In this document: positions 45,531 to 57,683 of the stretch, one piece after another
Layout of the letters: each line of letters begins with the position of its first letter
How positions within the stretch are numbered: the first letter of the stretch is position 1
NCBI GenBank assembly: GCA_030340625.1
Contig: JAOPHQ010003977.1
Location: 230,001-294,000 of the forward strand
DNA from: Merluccius polli
Taxonomy: Eukaryota > Chordata > Actinopteri > Gadiformes > Merlucciidae
Length of the DNA stretch: 64,000 nucleotides
Direction: 5' to 3'
The notes under the pieces: generated by a model
Databases searched by the model: none
Seen by the model: only the letters and a program-made list of their open reading frames with translations
Told to the model about the DNA's origin: nothing
Made by a program: the position numbers and the translations under genes

Positions 45531-46319
45531 TTACAAAGCCTGTGTATTACATACTGTTCAAGTGAGTGTTTTCTCAAAACCACTGGATGTTAGGAAGACC
45601 CTGATGAAACCAACAGCAGAGGAACATCGTAGGTCATCAGAGTTTATCCGTGGATCAATGTTTTGCAGTTATTTTCAGGAAGCTATTTTTGTACGGTTTG
45701 ACAAGTGTAGAATTCAACAGTCCATTCATCTGCTGTGTAAATACGTCCCATCCCATATATCCTATCTCTCTTAAGTGTTGTTTATACAGGAGTAGCCTCA
45801 GCTTGCATAGATGTTTCTGTCTCCATTGACTATGGGAGACACGCAAAAAAACGACTAGTAAAACACGTTGTCTACTTCAAATGATTACATTGTGGGAAAG
45901 CCATTTAAAAAAATAAATAAATGAACGCCTGCGTGACCTGCCTTACAGATATAGTTAAAAAGAAGTACAAAAGAGTAAAACACGTTTGAAGTAACAAACT
46001 ATGAAAGTTATACCTAACTTATTATCTCATTGGGCATATTGTGTCTACGAAAGCTACCATGGCAAGGAAATTCAATTATCTTTTTAACGGCAAACGGCCA
46101 GCCACATTTTACAGCATATCTGCTCTCAAATGTGGGATATAAAATGGTTCCAAAAGTATTTACTGTTTCCATTCTCTCTGCTTATTGCTTTAATGTCCCA
46201 ATGGGAAGGGTTTTCTGTCGACAAGTAACCACAATACACTATGTGTGCTTACCAGAGAGCTTTATACTGTGCCTTAAAAAGAGTAATTTTCCTGACAGCA
46301 ATTTGCTGTTTCATCGTCT

Positions 46320-46353
<34 letters not shown>

Positions 46354-47094
46354 GGTTTTGTCTTTTTACGTGTGTGTTTGTGTGGCAAGAGAGAGAGAGC
46401 AAAAAACAAACGCAATTTGCTGTTTCATCGCCTATTGTGTGTGTGTGTGTTTATGTGTGTGTGTGGAGATAGAAAATAAAGAGAGATACCCAGGGAGACA
46501 AGGAAGAGAGAAATAGACAAAAGAAACGACAGAAGCAAAGACCAGGTTAAAAGCTACACTTGGCAAAAATCACTGCAACCCAAGCCACCTAAGTCCACCA
46601 ACCGTGCCACTTTTACCGTGCCATACCAGACGATGTGGGAGGCCTCGCCCTGGTTTGTTTTAATAAAAATAAAAATAATAACATTTTCATCATCGTATTT
46701 TCATGAATCCTCTGTTGTCGCGCCATCCTGAGTGGCTGAGAAGGAACTGGGGTGTCTTCGTCGTTCTCCCCGTCGCGAACGCAGGGGGTGGTTCAGGGGA
46801 GGGTTGTAGATGAAAGGCGAGGCAGCTGCCGTCACCCGCCACGCACCTCACCGCCGCACCTTATCTGCGGCTGGCAGGGGACCCGTCTCGTACCGAGAGG
46901 CGCTTCTGGAGGGGGAGGCGCACAGGGAGGACATCTGCGTACGAAGTTGCAGGAAGTTTGGAAAACAGGGAAATGGAAAAAGAAAGTTCTTGACGAGACG
47001 AGGATTAGAAATAGGGGCCGTAAGCTGATTGGTTGGATAGGGTTTGTTTTTGTTTGAGGGGGAATTTCTTTTACCTAGATTTATTTGAGTGTTA
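45531..47094. other. no gene seen; short microsatellites
   Basis: (TG)n at 46323-46350 and 46437-46465, preceded by two copies of CAATTTGCTGTTTCATCG (46300 and 46411), a small local duplication. GC-rich 46740-46990 has an unrecognised open frame (EALLEGEAHREDICVRSC). Confidence 0.35.
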
Positions 47095-47165
47095 CATACG
47101 AGACACGCGCAAGTGTTTTAAGATACGATAAGATAACGCATTATTCGTCCCACATGGGGAATTTG
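47095..47165 (-). mobile_element. LINE-like 3' end
   Basis: AAGATACGATAAGATAACGC then TTATTCGTCCCACATGGGGA is the inverted 3' end of a retrotransposon class common in fish (AATAAAG complement with short GATAA tail). Confidence 0.5.
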
Positions 47166-48725
47166 GGATACCTATCAGGTTTTGTATTTTATACTTTCCG
47201 AGGTGATAGCTGTAACTCGCTGGGGGGTGCACTGATGTGAACAGTGGGGGGATATTTCTGGTTTGGAAAGTGCCTAAAGGGCCCCCTATTTCACCACCAG
47301 GCGTGATGTTGATGAGACATTTCAAGCCATTTAACAATCTACCCCGACAGTGACATCACACGTGGGTGTGTCACCCCAGATATTTCATAGCTAGATCAGC
47401 CAGAAGCCTGCCCAGTGGACTGTACCAAGTGGTAGGCTGATCTATCCATCATACATCTGGGCCCAGTTTTACCTCCTCCACACAGCAGCTTTCCCTCATT
47501 AGTGTTACCTCAGTTCTTTGCTAATTATCCTAATTACTGTGACTGTATGTCAGGTATGACAGTGTGCCCTTAAATGCAACAGTGTACTGAATTTGTACTT
47601 TATATGTACTGAAGGAGTGTTGACTATGTACTGACTGTGTACTCTATCTTTATTTAACATGTATTGAGATGTGAGATTGAGTGTGTCCTGAACGTGTGTG
47701 TCTGTGTGTGTACACACACACAGACACACACACACACACACACACACACAATATCTCCTATGCACCACACACACTCGAAAACCCTCCTGCACATACATAT
47801 ACAGACACACTCAAAAACAAACACACAAAAATCAGAGAGACAGACTCAAACACGCACACACACAAGGAAAGTCAAAGGAAGTTGATGAGTATTCAGCAAA
47901 GCAGAGCAGCAGCATCTGTCAGTACTGTGGACCACTGAATAGAGGATGGTCCTGTCTCACTATAGGAGACAGAGCTCCTGCTACACTCACACATACACAA
48001 TGCACTACCGACTACACCCTACGCACTACACACTACACACTGCACAATACACAGTGCGCACTGCCAGGAGACAGAGAGCAGACTAGCAGCACAGACACTG
48101 AGAAACTGCTACAGATGGATGGATGGATGGATGGTTTGTGAACATGTATAATTGTGTTCACAAACACCCACAGAAAAATACAATGTCGTTCAACCCCAAT
48201 TATATGTATGCAGACACACACACACACACAAACACACACAAACACACACACACACACACACACAGCAGAGTGTTGCTTGGAAGAGCTGGGGAGGGTGTCT
48301 GTCCCGACACATCATTACATCACACATTACATCTCAGCTCTCAGCGCTACAGTGCACCACTCTGCTGCCTGCCAAAACCGGCTCCGCGCACGATATCCGC
48401 TCTCAGGCTGGAGAGAGGAGCGGCTGAGTGGCCATAAACTACCTGCTCACGGGCCATGAAGTCCTCCCCCACCTCCCCCAGGCCCTCTCTTCCCTCTGGA
48501 GTCCACCACTCACTTTCACTACCATTCCCACTTTCCCTACCCCCATCACTTCCCTCTCTGGCTCCCTTCCCTCTGGAGTCCACCACCCCCATCAGATGAC
48601 ATGCTCTCACTTTCGGTTTCACTTTCATTCCCACTCCCTCTTTCACTGTCACTCTAACTCCTTTCAGTCTCACTGTCAGTCTCACTCTCACTATAATTTC
48701 CACATTCATAGCCTTCCAAGCAATG

Positions 48726-48726
<1 letters not shown>
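47166..48726. other. gene-free stretch with microsatellites
   Basis: (CA)n at 47707-47752, CTACACACT repeats 48000-48060, (GGAT)n 48116-48134, (AC)n 48208-48264 and a TCACTTTC-rich tract 48600-48700. No exon is supported. Confidence 0.4.

Positions 48727-48765
<39 letters not shown>
48727..48765 (+). repeat. (TA)n tract
   Basis: About 19 TA repeats, ended by the transposon terminus at 48766. Confidence 0.97.
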
Positions 48766-48768
<3 letters not shown>

Positions 48769-49060
48769 GGCTGTCAAAGTTAACGTGTTATTAACGAGTT
48801 AACGCAACATGTTTTTAACGGCACTATTTTTTTTAACGCGCGATTAACGCTGTGACATTTGAACCTCGGGCCACTCCGTAGCTCGGGAAATCAGGAAGCA
48901 ATGCACACAAGGTCGATGCCGCAAACAAACTACACAGCCCGTTCTCATCACAACTCGTAATATACCGACGATTTGTCACGCCCCTAGACGTCTGATACTG
49001 ACGCAAATGGTACCCTCCCGCGTCTGTGTGAAACGATCTGGGGGTTCTCATAAACCCGTT
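48766..49060 (+). mobile_element. hAT-like left end adjoining (TA)n
   Basis: TAAGGCTGTCAAAGTTAACG followed by TTAACG-rich sequence and GCGCGATTAACGC is a common fish hAT 5' end. The right end was not found, so the right border is arbitrary. Confidence 0.6.
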
Positions 49061-49196
49061 CGGAAAACGGTGGAACAGACTTCACCACATAGCACAAGAA
49101 CAACACCGGGGACTTGACAAGACTGGAAACTAAACAACCGCATTTTTTTCTGACTATCTGGTCATTTTTAAAGTTGAAAGTTTACAGCAAATTCAG

Positions 49197-49509
49197 ATAG
49201 AGGTCATTAAGGAGCAGGTAGAGGATTAGCCATCTTGCTCGAGGGTTGACTACAGGTCGGATGTGGACATCGGGGATCGAAGCCAGTACGTTTAAGGGGC
49301 TTGCACACCGCCACAACAAACACTCAACTACAGAACGTCGGCCGAAGTGGGCCAAAAACGATTTGCCAAGATAAAACTTCCGACAACAGCCATCTACCAC
49401 CAACGGATATGCCACACTGGCATACCCGTCGTTAGTGTTTGTTGGAGCAGTGCACAAGCACTCTTTAGGCTGGATGTTGACCACCTTAGCCACTACACTC
49501 TCCTGACCC
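49197..49509 (-). mobile_element. tRNA-derived SINE, family A, interrupted by a MITE
   Basis: Left part: AGGTCATTAAGGAGCAGGTA, ATCTTGCTCGAGG and GGGGATCGAAGCCAG (B-box complement). Right part: GGCTGGATGTTGACCACC then TTAGCCACTACACTCTCCTG (head). Joining them restores the family order, with the 168-bp insert in between. Confidence 0.8.
49296..49463. mobile_element. 168-bp MITE nested in a SINE
   Basis: Imperfect terminal inverted repeats of about 30 bp: GGGGCTTGCACACCGCCACA versus complement GAGTGCTTGTGCACTGCTCC, both continuing AACAAACACT. The flanks TTTAA and TTTAG may be a degraded 4-5 bp TSD. The empty site is predictable from other SINE copies. Confidence 0.7.
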
Positions 49510-50086
49510 CCAAAAACTGATTAAGTCCCACAGACAGGACTGAGCTCCATGTGTTCCCGTGAGATGTGAAAAGACGTGAGCTAGCTGTCGCCAACCGCAG
49601 GCTATGGCAGGATAATCACAACAACTGGGTTTTATAGTAGATGTCATACATTATTACAGGTGACATTTTAATGGACAGTCACGCACACAAGTCACAGCCC
49701 AATAATTTCCACTCTGACATATCAGAGATGTAAACATCTTATTATGTGCTGCCAATGATGACTTATGACATTTCACATTCAATTTACAACCCCCCCCCCC
49801 ACTCCACCACCGATAGGCCCTGTTCAAAAACACAGTGCTACTTTTAGCTGACACAGCTTCCATACAAATCATTTTTCATCAAGGCTTTTTATATTTATAA
49901 AGTCAATCAATAGGTGTATACAGGTTAATCGACATTTTATTTTTAAGAAGTGGAGACGGATGGGAGGACACTGAGGAGATATTGTTTGTTTATCATTCTA
50001 AAGGAGGTGCTTTGTTGTTCTTGAAGTAACCTTCGGTGTCTCACAGTAACACAGTGTATTATATCCTCAAGGTGACTCCATTGTGC

Positions 50087-50365
50087 TGTCATGGGGTCGG
50101 TGTGGGTATCCTGGTTGCCGTGACGATGCATACTGCAGGGAGCTTAGGTTTGTTCTGTTTTTGTTTTGCTTTTTGAGCTGCTTAATTTGAACTCCTCCTT
50201 AAGTGTTCACTTTGAATAAACTCAACGTTTTCAACACCTCTGCAACATTCCTAGTGCCTTTCTAGTATCTCACTGGCCTAGACAGTGCTCTGACCTTGTC
50301 ATGGGGTCGGCGGGGGTATGCCGGTTGCCGTGACGATGAATACTGCAGGGGGCTTAGGGTTTGTA
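50087..50365 (+). repeat. local direct duplication, about 68 bp, two copies
   Basis: TGTCATGGGGTCGG...GGTTGCCGTGACGATG and TACTGCAGGG.GCTTAGG occur at 50087-50152 and 50297-50365, about 210 bp apart. Confidence 0.85.
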
Positions 50366-50459
50366 TTCCTGCAGACTCAGCTGTTCTAAACCATTTGGTC
50401 TGGGATCCAGTGATGCCCTCACATCCACCCTGAACATGAGGAGCAAGAGTCTCCTGAAA

Positions 50460-50960
50460 CATTACTATATTAGACCGCTATATATAGTACAAGTACTATA
50501 GTATAGATTTACCACAATAATTGTATCCTATGTACCCCCTAATTCCACTCCTGGTTTTACTATTTAGCAGACAGTGAATTGAGATACATGTAATTATGGT
50601 GCATGGAAATAGGGATCAAACCAATTTCGCGGGGCCACAAGCTACCCTAACCACTCACTATCCTGGTTTCACAATACTGAACGATATGGTATACTACCTG
50701 GTTATACTCCAGGTTTTACTATACATACTATGTGGTATATAAAATACCTGATAATGCTATATATACTACAGTACTATTCTATATAGATTCTAAATCCCAT
50801 CCCTATCCCATTATACTCCTGGTTTGACTGCATATATCTGATATAGTACTAAACTATTGGTTATACTACCTGGTTATACTCTGGGTTTTACTATATATCT
50901 ACTATAGTACTATGCTATTGGTTAAATGTACTTTCAAGTTATACTCCTCTGCTAAGACGT
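50460..50960. repeat. degenerate TACTATA/GGTTATACT repeat field
   Basis: Words such as GGTTATACTACCTGGTTATA, GGTTTTACTATATAT and TATAGTACTA recur at 60-90 bp spacing, broken by a SINE at 50561. Confidence 0.6.
50561..50672 (-). mobile_element. tRNA-derived SINE, family A, decayed
   Basis: TATTTAGCAGACAGTGAATTG (tail), GGGATCAAACCAATTTC (B-box complement), CTACCCTAACCACTCACTAT (head). Confidence 0.6.
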
Positions 50961-50974
50961 ATGATTGCACTCAC

Positions 50975-51015
50975 ACTTTTATAAGACGCTTCGGATAAAA
51001 GTGTCCACCAAACGG
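50975..51015 (+). mobile_element. SINE tail fragment
   Basis: TATAAGACGCTTCGGATAAA then AGTGTCCACCAAACGGCG matches the forward 3' tail. Confidence 0.55.
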
Positions 51016-51289
51016 CGTATTCAGCTTTTTCTTTTATTGCTTTCCCTTCGCTTTCTTAATTTCCAGTTTCCACTCCTTTATGCGGCCCCTTTATTTTCTG
51101 TCCTAATCTAATGGCTTTACTACTGGTGAATTTTGCTCCCAGGGTATCCCATTGTAACTTTGTAATGAAAGACACTGTAGGACTAAAGCTTGTTTTAGTT
51201 GGTGGTTCTATGTGCTCCAGTGGCTCCGGTGTTGGCAAGGTGTTTTATAATATCTCTCGGTCAAATTTATTATACTTCTGTTTTTAAAG

Positions 51290-51985
51290 CAGGTTCGCTA
51301 GTTGAGTTTTTTTAAATGCTTAGTTTAGTTTAGTTTTCATTAGTTTCTGTGTTTTGAGTATTTTTTTGTAATATGGGGTATTTGTTAGGGTCGAGATTCA
51401 AAAGGACAGAAATAAATAAAAATAAAAACTCAACCAAACGTCATACCATGTTAAAAAATGTATTCACTTGTGACAGATGAACAACCATCCACAAAAAACA
51501 ACCATAAAAGATGTGTGCCAGCCAGTGTGTTTGTGTCATTAACCAGAAAAATTCAACTGGACACAACAACAACAACAACAACAACAACAACAGTACAATG
51601 TAGATATGGGCACAAATATGTAAACAGTCTACACAAGATGCAGCCTTAAGTGCAACATGTGTGTAATTCTGCTTCTGAGGTGAGTTGCAGGTAGTGTGCT
51701 GAGTAAAAATCAAAATAGCCAATAGACTAAAGACACACATTAACAGCACATATTGAACACATTCATGAGCCACAGGGTGCTCCATCCGAGAAAAAACCCT
51801 GAAAAACCCAATAAAGTCTATTTCATTGACAAAGTCGAAAACTAAAGACATTTTCTCTATATTTTCATTTGATTTAGTTATGTCAACACGCAACACAGGT
51901 TCAGTTAGTTACTGTTCTTTTTTGTTTGTTTTTCTTCACACCTAGTTTTTCGTGATTTTGTGAGTTTTCGTTCACGATAGTAACC
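51290..51985. mobile_element. possible MITE with TTAGTTTTCATTAGTTT repeats
   Basis: AGTTTAGTTTTCATTAGTTTC near the left and GTGAGTTTTCGTTCACGATA then GTAACCTTGG near the right recall fish MITEs rich in such words. The interior includes a (CAA)10 run (51565-51593). Termini are not resolved. Confidence 0.3.
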
Positions 51986-53729
51986 TTGGTCTCAGTCGGG
52001 TTTGGGTCCGGGGGGCTGGTCTGCCTCTGGCCAGCTGGCAGCTCCTGCTGGTTATCTGGGTCAGAATGTGGGCCACCTGGCGACGGTGGTCACCGAGGGT
52101 CTTTTTGCTCCTGTGAGGAGCGCTGCTTCAGGCGAGGGGATGATGGAATGGCTGCTTGGTGGGGCTCCGCTTCCTAGAATTGTCACAGGTCTCTGGTGGC
52201 GGGCTTGGGTTGCTGGGCCAGTGGTGATGCTAGTGGTGGCGTGCTATGTTGCACTGCCAGAGGTGACGTGATTAGCATTAATGCTCGTGGTGGCGGTACA
52301 CCGAAATGGGATGGTTTTGGTGTTGGATGGTCTAAGGTTGCATTGCTTTACACTGTACCAAGAGAGTGACTGTTTGGCATGAGTGTTTGATTTCTGGCAG
52401 GTCGTGCTTGGTGACAGGACTTTGGTAAACACTTGCTCTGTGAAGCACACAACTCATTCAACAAAATGTGTTCGACCTCTTTTTAATAAAAACTACCTCA
52501 TATTTGCTAGTTTGCTGTTATGTAGTTGGGTGGAAAAAAAGCTCCTGTAAATTATTTTGCTAGAGTCTTGGCCTCCATTCTAACTGGAATCATGTTAAAT
52601 TTTGGCAGGCGATGGTGGATGCTGCTGTATTTTATGTAGTCGAGTTTTTCAGTCGAGTTTTTCCTCATTTCTTCTGAAGAACCCGGGAGGAGTGGATTGA
52701 CAGACTTGAGCAGTAGCTGCAGTCCCCCCGGTGTTACCTGTTCTTCCAGCGGCCGACAGCCGACCATCTCATATGTTCTTGATGTGATCAGAGGAGCCGG
52801 TTTGTCAATTAGCCGCCGATCGAGACCGACGGACGGCGTCTCCCGGCGAGACTAGGACTGTCGATCAAAGCGCCTCCGTGTTGACGCAGGCAGACACAAC
52901 GCAGGCAGACACAACAAACACAACAAACACAACCACCACAACATCAAGAATATAACATCGACAACATAGAGGCAGCAGAAGTAGGTGATGCCCCCCAAGC
53001 ACACAAAACACAGATGTACATGCAAGAGCTGTACTGTAATGTATTCCCAAAGAACACGGTAGCTTCTAGAGGTATGCATGCACACAGAGGCTGAAGGGAT
53101 CACACAGAGACATATACAAGCGTCTAACACAAACACACACACACACACACAGACACACACACATGCACTTACATAAACACACACACTTACGCACACACGC
53201 ACACACAGTTTATTTTTACAGTAACCACTAAATATATTTCCCCTGCCAAAACCCAATTCAGTCAGTAATCAGTAATCCACTTGTCTCTAATGTATACATG
53301 TCTAATCTCAGCTTTTTTCACATCCCAGTGGAACAGCTTCAAGTGAAAGCTGCACTTAGCATATTATCAAGGAACAGTGACAGTAGCACTAATCCTCTGG
53401 GTCTAAGTAGTTTAGGCTTTCTCTGTGCACTGCAGGTGATGTGGGTAGACCACATGGTGGGAATGAAAAGTGGTCAAGGGGGAGCTTGTGTGTGCATGTT
53501 TGTAATCTGTATTTAACATATTGGGTAGCAATTGAACACACAATCCCCAAAAGTAATAGTACCCTAGTGGTCAGGGTGTTTGAATCCCCAAGGTGTAGGT
53601 GTCCTTTGAAATGCAATATGTCTAACCCCTGCCTGCATGTATCTGATTGATCTACTTTTAAAGAAAGCAGTGGAGAATCTTCCCTGTTATCTTCGGCCCT
53701 CCTGCAAATATTACCAATTTACTGTTTAG
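51986..53729. other. no gene established
   Basis: 51990-52270 is GC-rich and open in two frames without recognisable content. 52552-52767 on the minus strand is open (MVGCRPLEEQVTPGGLQLLL start), with a donor-like ACAG/GTAACA inside. (CA)n lies at 53130-53215. None of it could be assigned. Confidence 0.3.
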
Positions 53730-53856
53730 TCATTTAGCAGACTTTAACAGTAAATCATTCAGTCTGATACGGACCGGGTGAGGGATAGGCATCTTGTTCG
53801 TGGATGCCAACAGGTAGACTGACGAAGCCAGAACCTTTCCGATGGAGTTGAAAGAT
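53730..53856 (-). mobile_element. tRNA-derived SINE, family A
   Basis: TCATTTAGCAGACTTTAACAG (tail), GGTGAGGGATAGGCATCTTG, GTGGATGCCAACAGGTAGAC, then GAAGCCAGAACCTTTCCG. It preserves the link between body and head. Confidence 0.75.
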
Positions 53857-54652
53857 TTTACACGATACGCTCAAGTCAGAGACGTGCTCTCTCTAGATGT
53901 TGTTCCACATCTTTACACAGCACCGTGTCCTTAAAGAGGCCATGACTTCGTGCTATGCGTTAACTTTCACATCTGTAACCATCCCCTCGGGGGAACCACG
54001 TGTGTCCTTCTCCCGCATGAGCAGCCACACGGCGCATCCCTGGGCTGCCGCTGCTCCCTCGCTTTCTAAGGAGGCTAGAACAAGGGTTTTTCCCCCCCAC
54101 CACCCTTCAGCCCATATTACAGCAGAATATCAGTGCCAAGGTTGGCAGATAAATTGAGCGAGGTTACAAGACATTCTGGAAGTCAGTTTCAAAAGTTTGC
54201 GAAGGCCACACAGTGAAAAAAACAAATTACATTTACAGAGGAATGTGAGGATGGGGCGAACAGGGAGCTTAGGAGACAGAGAATAGGTTGCTTTCTCCGC
54301 GCTGTGTCGTGTTGTGTAGTAGGAGGGGACACACTTAATCCTCCGGGGATTGAGCACACACATAAACACACAACACACACACACACACACACACCAAATA
54401 TACATTTAGATGTGAACACGCACAGAAACATGCACATAAAGAATGCAACAACACAGGTACACCTGCATGAGCATGAGGAGTCCTCTGCGGCTCACAAACA
54501 CACACACACACGCACACACACGCGCATGAGCACCTCATGATGCATGAGTACCTCACGAGAAGCCTTCTGCATGCGCGAGCAGGCTCAAACACATGTTTGT
54601 ACACAAACATGCACCCACATATTATGTTTCAGTTGCCGCAACCTCCCTCTGA
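53857..54652. other. no gene seen
   Basis: Contains (CA)n at 54375-54395 and 54495-54530. Otherwise unassigned. Confidence 0.4.
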
Positions 54653-54754
54653 AACGCCTTCCCCAACCACATCCGACAGGCTCACACCCTGCCATCATTC
54701 AGACAGGTCCTCAAATTCCACCTTTTCAAGCTTGCGTTCATCAGTCAACCTCCT
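54653..54754 (+). pseudogene. LINE reverse-transcriptase ORF, extreme C-terminus
   Basis: An open frame, NAFPNHIRQAHTLPSF then RQVLKFHLFKLAFISQPP, matches the conserved ending of CR1/L2-type LINE proteins (LWN.LP..IR.A.SL..FR..LK.HLF). The codon where tryptophan is expected (TGG) is TGA here. No reverse transcriptase core is present upstream. Confidence 0.65.
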
Positions 54755-55134
54755 TCCTCCTCCTTCTCTCCCCACAATGACCTGCACATGGTTTCAGCAG
54801 ACACTCTAGTAGTGTACTCTTGTTTAGAGTACCAGCATGTCCCACCCCCCCACCACTACCACCAGCACCACGACTACCCACATGTAGGCCTGTTTGTCAC
54901 TCCTTAACCAAGCCAATTATTCTTCATACATGTAGAATACCTCCCTTAAGGGCTCTATTCCCCTGCATCCTATTGCATTTTAACAAGAAGTAATTACAGC
55001 TCACACAAGTGTTTGGTGTGTGCGTGTGTGTGTGTGTGTGTGTGCATGTGTGTGGAAGTGACGTATAGATTAGTGTACAGATGGATTATGCAGTCATTAA
55101 TAATGTGTTCTCTGTTCTTCTGTACCGGAGCCTT

Positions 55135-55174
<40 letters not shown>

Positions 55175-55641
55175 GTGTCTCTCTCTCTTTCTATATAATC
55201 TTCCACCAATGAGATATCTAGTTTGTACAGTGTGTCTATTATGCTTGTTTGCTCGTAAGCTTTGAGGGCAAACAGTAGGACCAGTGGGAACTCAAATCAT
55301 CAGGATTGCTCTATTTAATTGTGGGTCTTGTCGATAATAGTTGAATGCACCAAACAGTACAAATTCAAAATGTACGGCCAGAGATTTTCAAAATCAAAAT
55401 GAAAGCAGAGGAACACATTACACACACACGTATTATCTTCATGTCCCAAACGATTTAATTTAGTAGATTGATAGATTAGATTCAAATGTATCTTATCATA
55501 TATGATGTAAAATGGTACAAATCAATGTCATTATGTAAATTGTTTACAATGTTTAAGAATAAACTTAAGACAACATGAACATAATAACAACTTTCAGTTG
55601 AACAAATTCTGCACTGCTAAAACATTGGGAAAAGAAACGGG
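54755..55641. other. no gene seen; microsatellites
   Basis: (TG)n 55018-55056, (CT)n 55140-55190 and AT-rich sequence. Confidence 0.4.
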
Positions 55642-56232
55642 TTGTTCCTGATACAACCCAAAGTTGAATTTCACTGTGACCGCCAGTTTGAAAATCAAAC
55701 AGACATCTCTTTGACATCCATTCGAATCTCACTTCTCCACTGTGTGTCGGCCTGCAATAGATATGGTGAAGTACCCCAGCCAGCACCAGACCAACCCTGT
55801 TACCTTTCACGACCAAGCTGGGAGAATAAATTGCTGCGGATACTTTTTCTCTCCGCGAGAGCCAGACAGCTACCAGAAGCTCCTGTGCTCTCTTGTTCAC
55901 GTCTCCATGTGCCGATCTGGCTGTGCGTCGCCATGGTAACTGGCGTTCCACAGATAATGGAGGGGGATTCTCTTGGAACGACGGAGGAGGCGGAGGAGGA
56001 GAAGGAGGAGGCGGAGGAGGAGGAGGAAGAGGAGGAGGAGAGTGCAGTACGGTGCGATGCTCTCGCTCTCGCTCTGACCTGTGAATGTTTATTTGGAGTG
56101 TGCGTGTTGGAAGAGACGCATGGCGCTGAATGGGTTCTCTACATGGATGATTGCCTCTGTCTGCGGGACTCAAACATGCACACGACATGCACTTCATGGC
56201 ATGCGCTGCGGCTGTCGCTCAGCCATTTTTAG
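55642..56232. other. GC-rich region open on both strands
   Basis: A 196-codon frame on + and a 210-codon frame on - overlap across a (GGA)n tract (about 55975-56042), which by itself keeps several frames open (E-rich or P-rich). Neither flank of the tract gives a recognisable domain. It might be a promoter/first-exon-like GC-rich region, but I do not support a gene here. Confidence 0.2.
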
Positions 56233-56794
56233 GCCGTTTTTTTGACAAACCACAAGTGGATCTGAAAACCAAGGCGGCGCTGTAGCTGTCAATCTAGTGC
56301 CTGCTTTTAATGGGTTGACACGTCTCTGGAGATGTGATCACTTCCTCTGGGGAACCAATCAGCGGCTTCAAGCGTAAAGACAGTATACATCGCCCTGAAA
56401 GAGAATGCCATCCGAGAAATGGAATTGGTTGGCGAAAGGTGTTACTCAAAAGTTCAGACATTCAAACGGTTTGATGTTTGATGCCACCCTTGAGGCCTTT
56501 TCAACCCAAATGCTGCATTAGTCTGCATGTATTTCTCTCATTGAAAGACATGAACAGTGTTTTTCCACATTAAAAGTGTGCAAAAACAACAACAACAACA
56601 ACAACAACCTTAGATGAAGACCAGTATGGATAAGTTGCAGCCCACACAGTCTCAACCTGTTGGTCCAATGGCAGGAGATTCACTGAGACAAATCCACTGT
56701 AGAGATGCATGAGATTTATCAACATCCACCGCCTAATAGTAGCACTTCAGCCCCTCTTCCCCAGCCATACTTCGACAAAACATCCTATGTTATC
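56233..56794. other. no gene seen
   Basis: Unassigned, with a (CAA)n run at 56584-56609. Confidence 0.4.
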
Positions 56795-56935
56795 CTAGTC
56801 CTGTATAGCTCAACTGGTATTAACTGTTAATGCTGTCAGGGTCAAGGGTTTGATTGCTATCAATGTCACCCATGCTAGGAAATGTATGTATGCACTCAAG
56901 GTATTGTAAGACGTTTTAGATAAAAGCATACAAAT

Positions 56936-56938
<3 letters not shown>
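56795..56938 (+). mobile_element. tRNA-derived SINE, family B, full length
   Basis: A box TAGCTCAACTGG, B-box-like GGTTTGATTGC, CACCCATGCTAGGAA and the tail GTAAGACGTTTTAGATAAAA then GCATACAAATGGCATA, ending in (AT)n. It shows the complete order for the split copy at 27932. Confidence 0.75.
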
Positions 56939-56972
<34 letters not shown>

Positions 56973-56975
<3 letters not shown>

Positions 56976-57363
56976 TGGTGGGCATAGATTAATTTGTTTA
57001 ATCTAGATTAATCTCAATGTAATCTTGGAATTAATCTAGATTAATCTAGATTAAAATGGCTCATTTGAATTCTGTCGAAGGCATTCATAATATGTGTGTG
57101 CTACCTAAATAATGACTAAAAGTCTGTGCGATCGTAACCCACCCCGGACCTACGACCGACGGGGGAGGGGGGTCGCCGGGCAGAGGACGCAGCCGTTCCG
57201 CAGCAAAGCCGTTCCGCGGCGCTTACCTTCCTTGGTGGAAATCCGGTATAGACCCAGCTCCCAACCCAACTTTGAGAATAGATTAACGGCGTTAATTTTT
57301 TTATCGCGCGATAACAGTGTTGCGTTATCGCAGAGCGTTAACGCCGATAATGGCCCACCACTA
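56973..57363. mobile_element. hAT-like element inserted in (TA)n
   Basis: Termini TAGTGGTGGGC and GCCCACCACTA, with (AT)n on both sides, consistent with an 8-bp ATATATAT duplication. The interior has AATCTAGATTAATCT repeats, the G/C cassette (57127-57176) and TTATCGCGCGATAAC. Length 391 bp, no transposase. Confidence 0.8.
57127..57176 (+). repeat. G/C cassette (copy 4)
   Basis: GCGATCGTAACCCACCCCGG then ACCTACGACCGACGGGGG. One unit, inside the 56973 element. Confidence 0.85.
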
Positions 57364-57477
57364 ATATATATATATACATATATATGGATGGGCATTCGAA
57401 GAAATGTCCTTGATCGATCATCGCTAGAATTATCGATCAATTATCGATTAATCGTTATTTTTTTGGGTGGGGGGGGC

Positions 57478-57556
57478 GGGGGGTGGATGTGCGCGATTGT
57501 TGACGGGGGGGGGGGGGGTGCGCGTTTGTAGCGCACCCCGGACCTACGACCGACGT
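57478..57556 (+). repeat. G/C cassette (copy 5)
   Basis: GTGCGCGATTGTTGACGGGG followed by G tract, then TGCGCGTTTGTAGCGCACCC and CGGACCTACGACCGACG. It joins the short unit (as at 36350) to the longer one (as at 57127), linking the two versions. Confidence 0.85.
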
Positions 57557-57683
57557 ATTATGACAGTCCTGGACCGGCCCAATAATCTAGACCGGCCCAA
57601 AAATAATAATACACAAAATAAAAAATACAAAATAATCGGCCTGAAATCATCCGGCCGAACCTCCCTATGGCAGCCCGTCCCTG
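57545..57683 (-). mobile_element. hAT-like end fragment
   Basis: The complement starts CAGGGACGGGCTGCC and contains GGGCCGGTCCAGGACTGTCA. The same block ends at 62679 (complement CAGGGGTGGACTGGCC), a terminus common among fish hAT elements. Confidence 0.55.

Noticed and set aside
46030..46479. 149-residue open frame
   Set aside because: No recognisable domain; its C-terminal third is a (TG)n translation.
51441..51896. 151-residue minus-strand frame with a poly-leucine segment
   Set aside because: The hydrophobic run is the complement of a (CAA)n microsatellite and the region resembles a MITE; no other coding evidence.
55565..56232. Overlapping 196- and 210-residue frames on opposite strands
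   Set aside because: Both depend on a (GGA)n tract that holds frames open, and the flanks have no recognisable domain.
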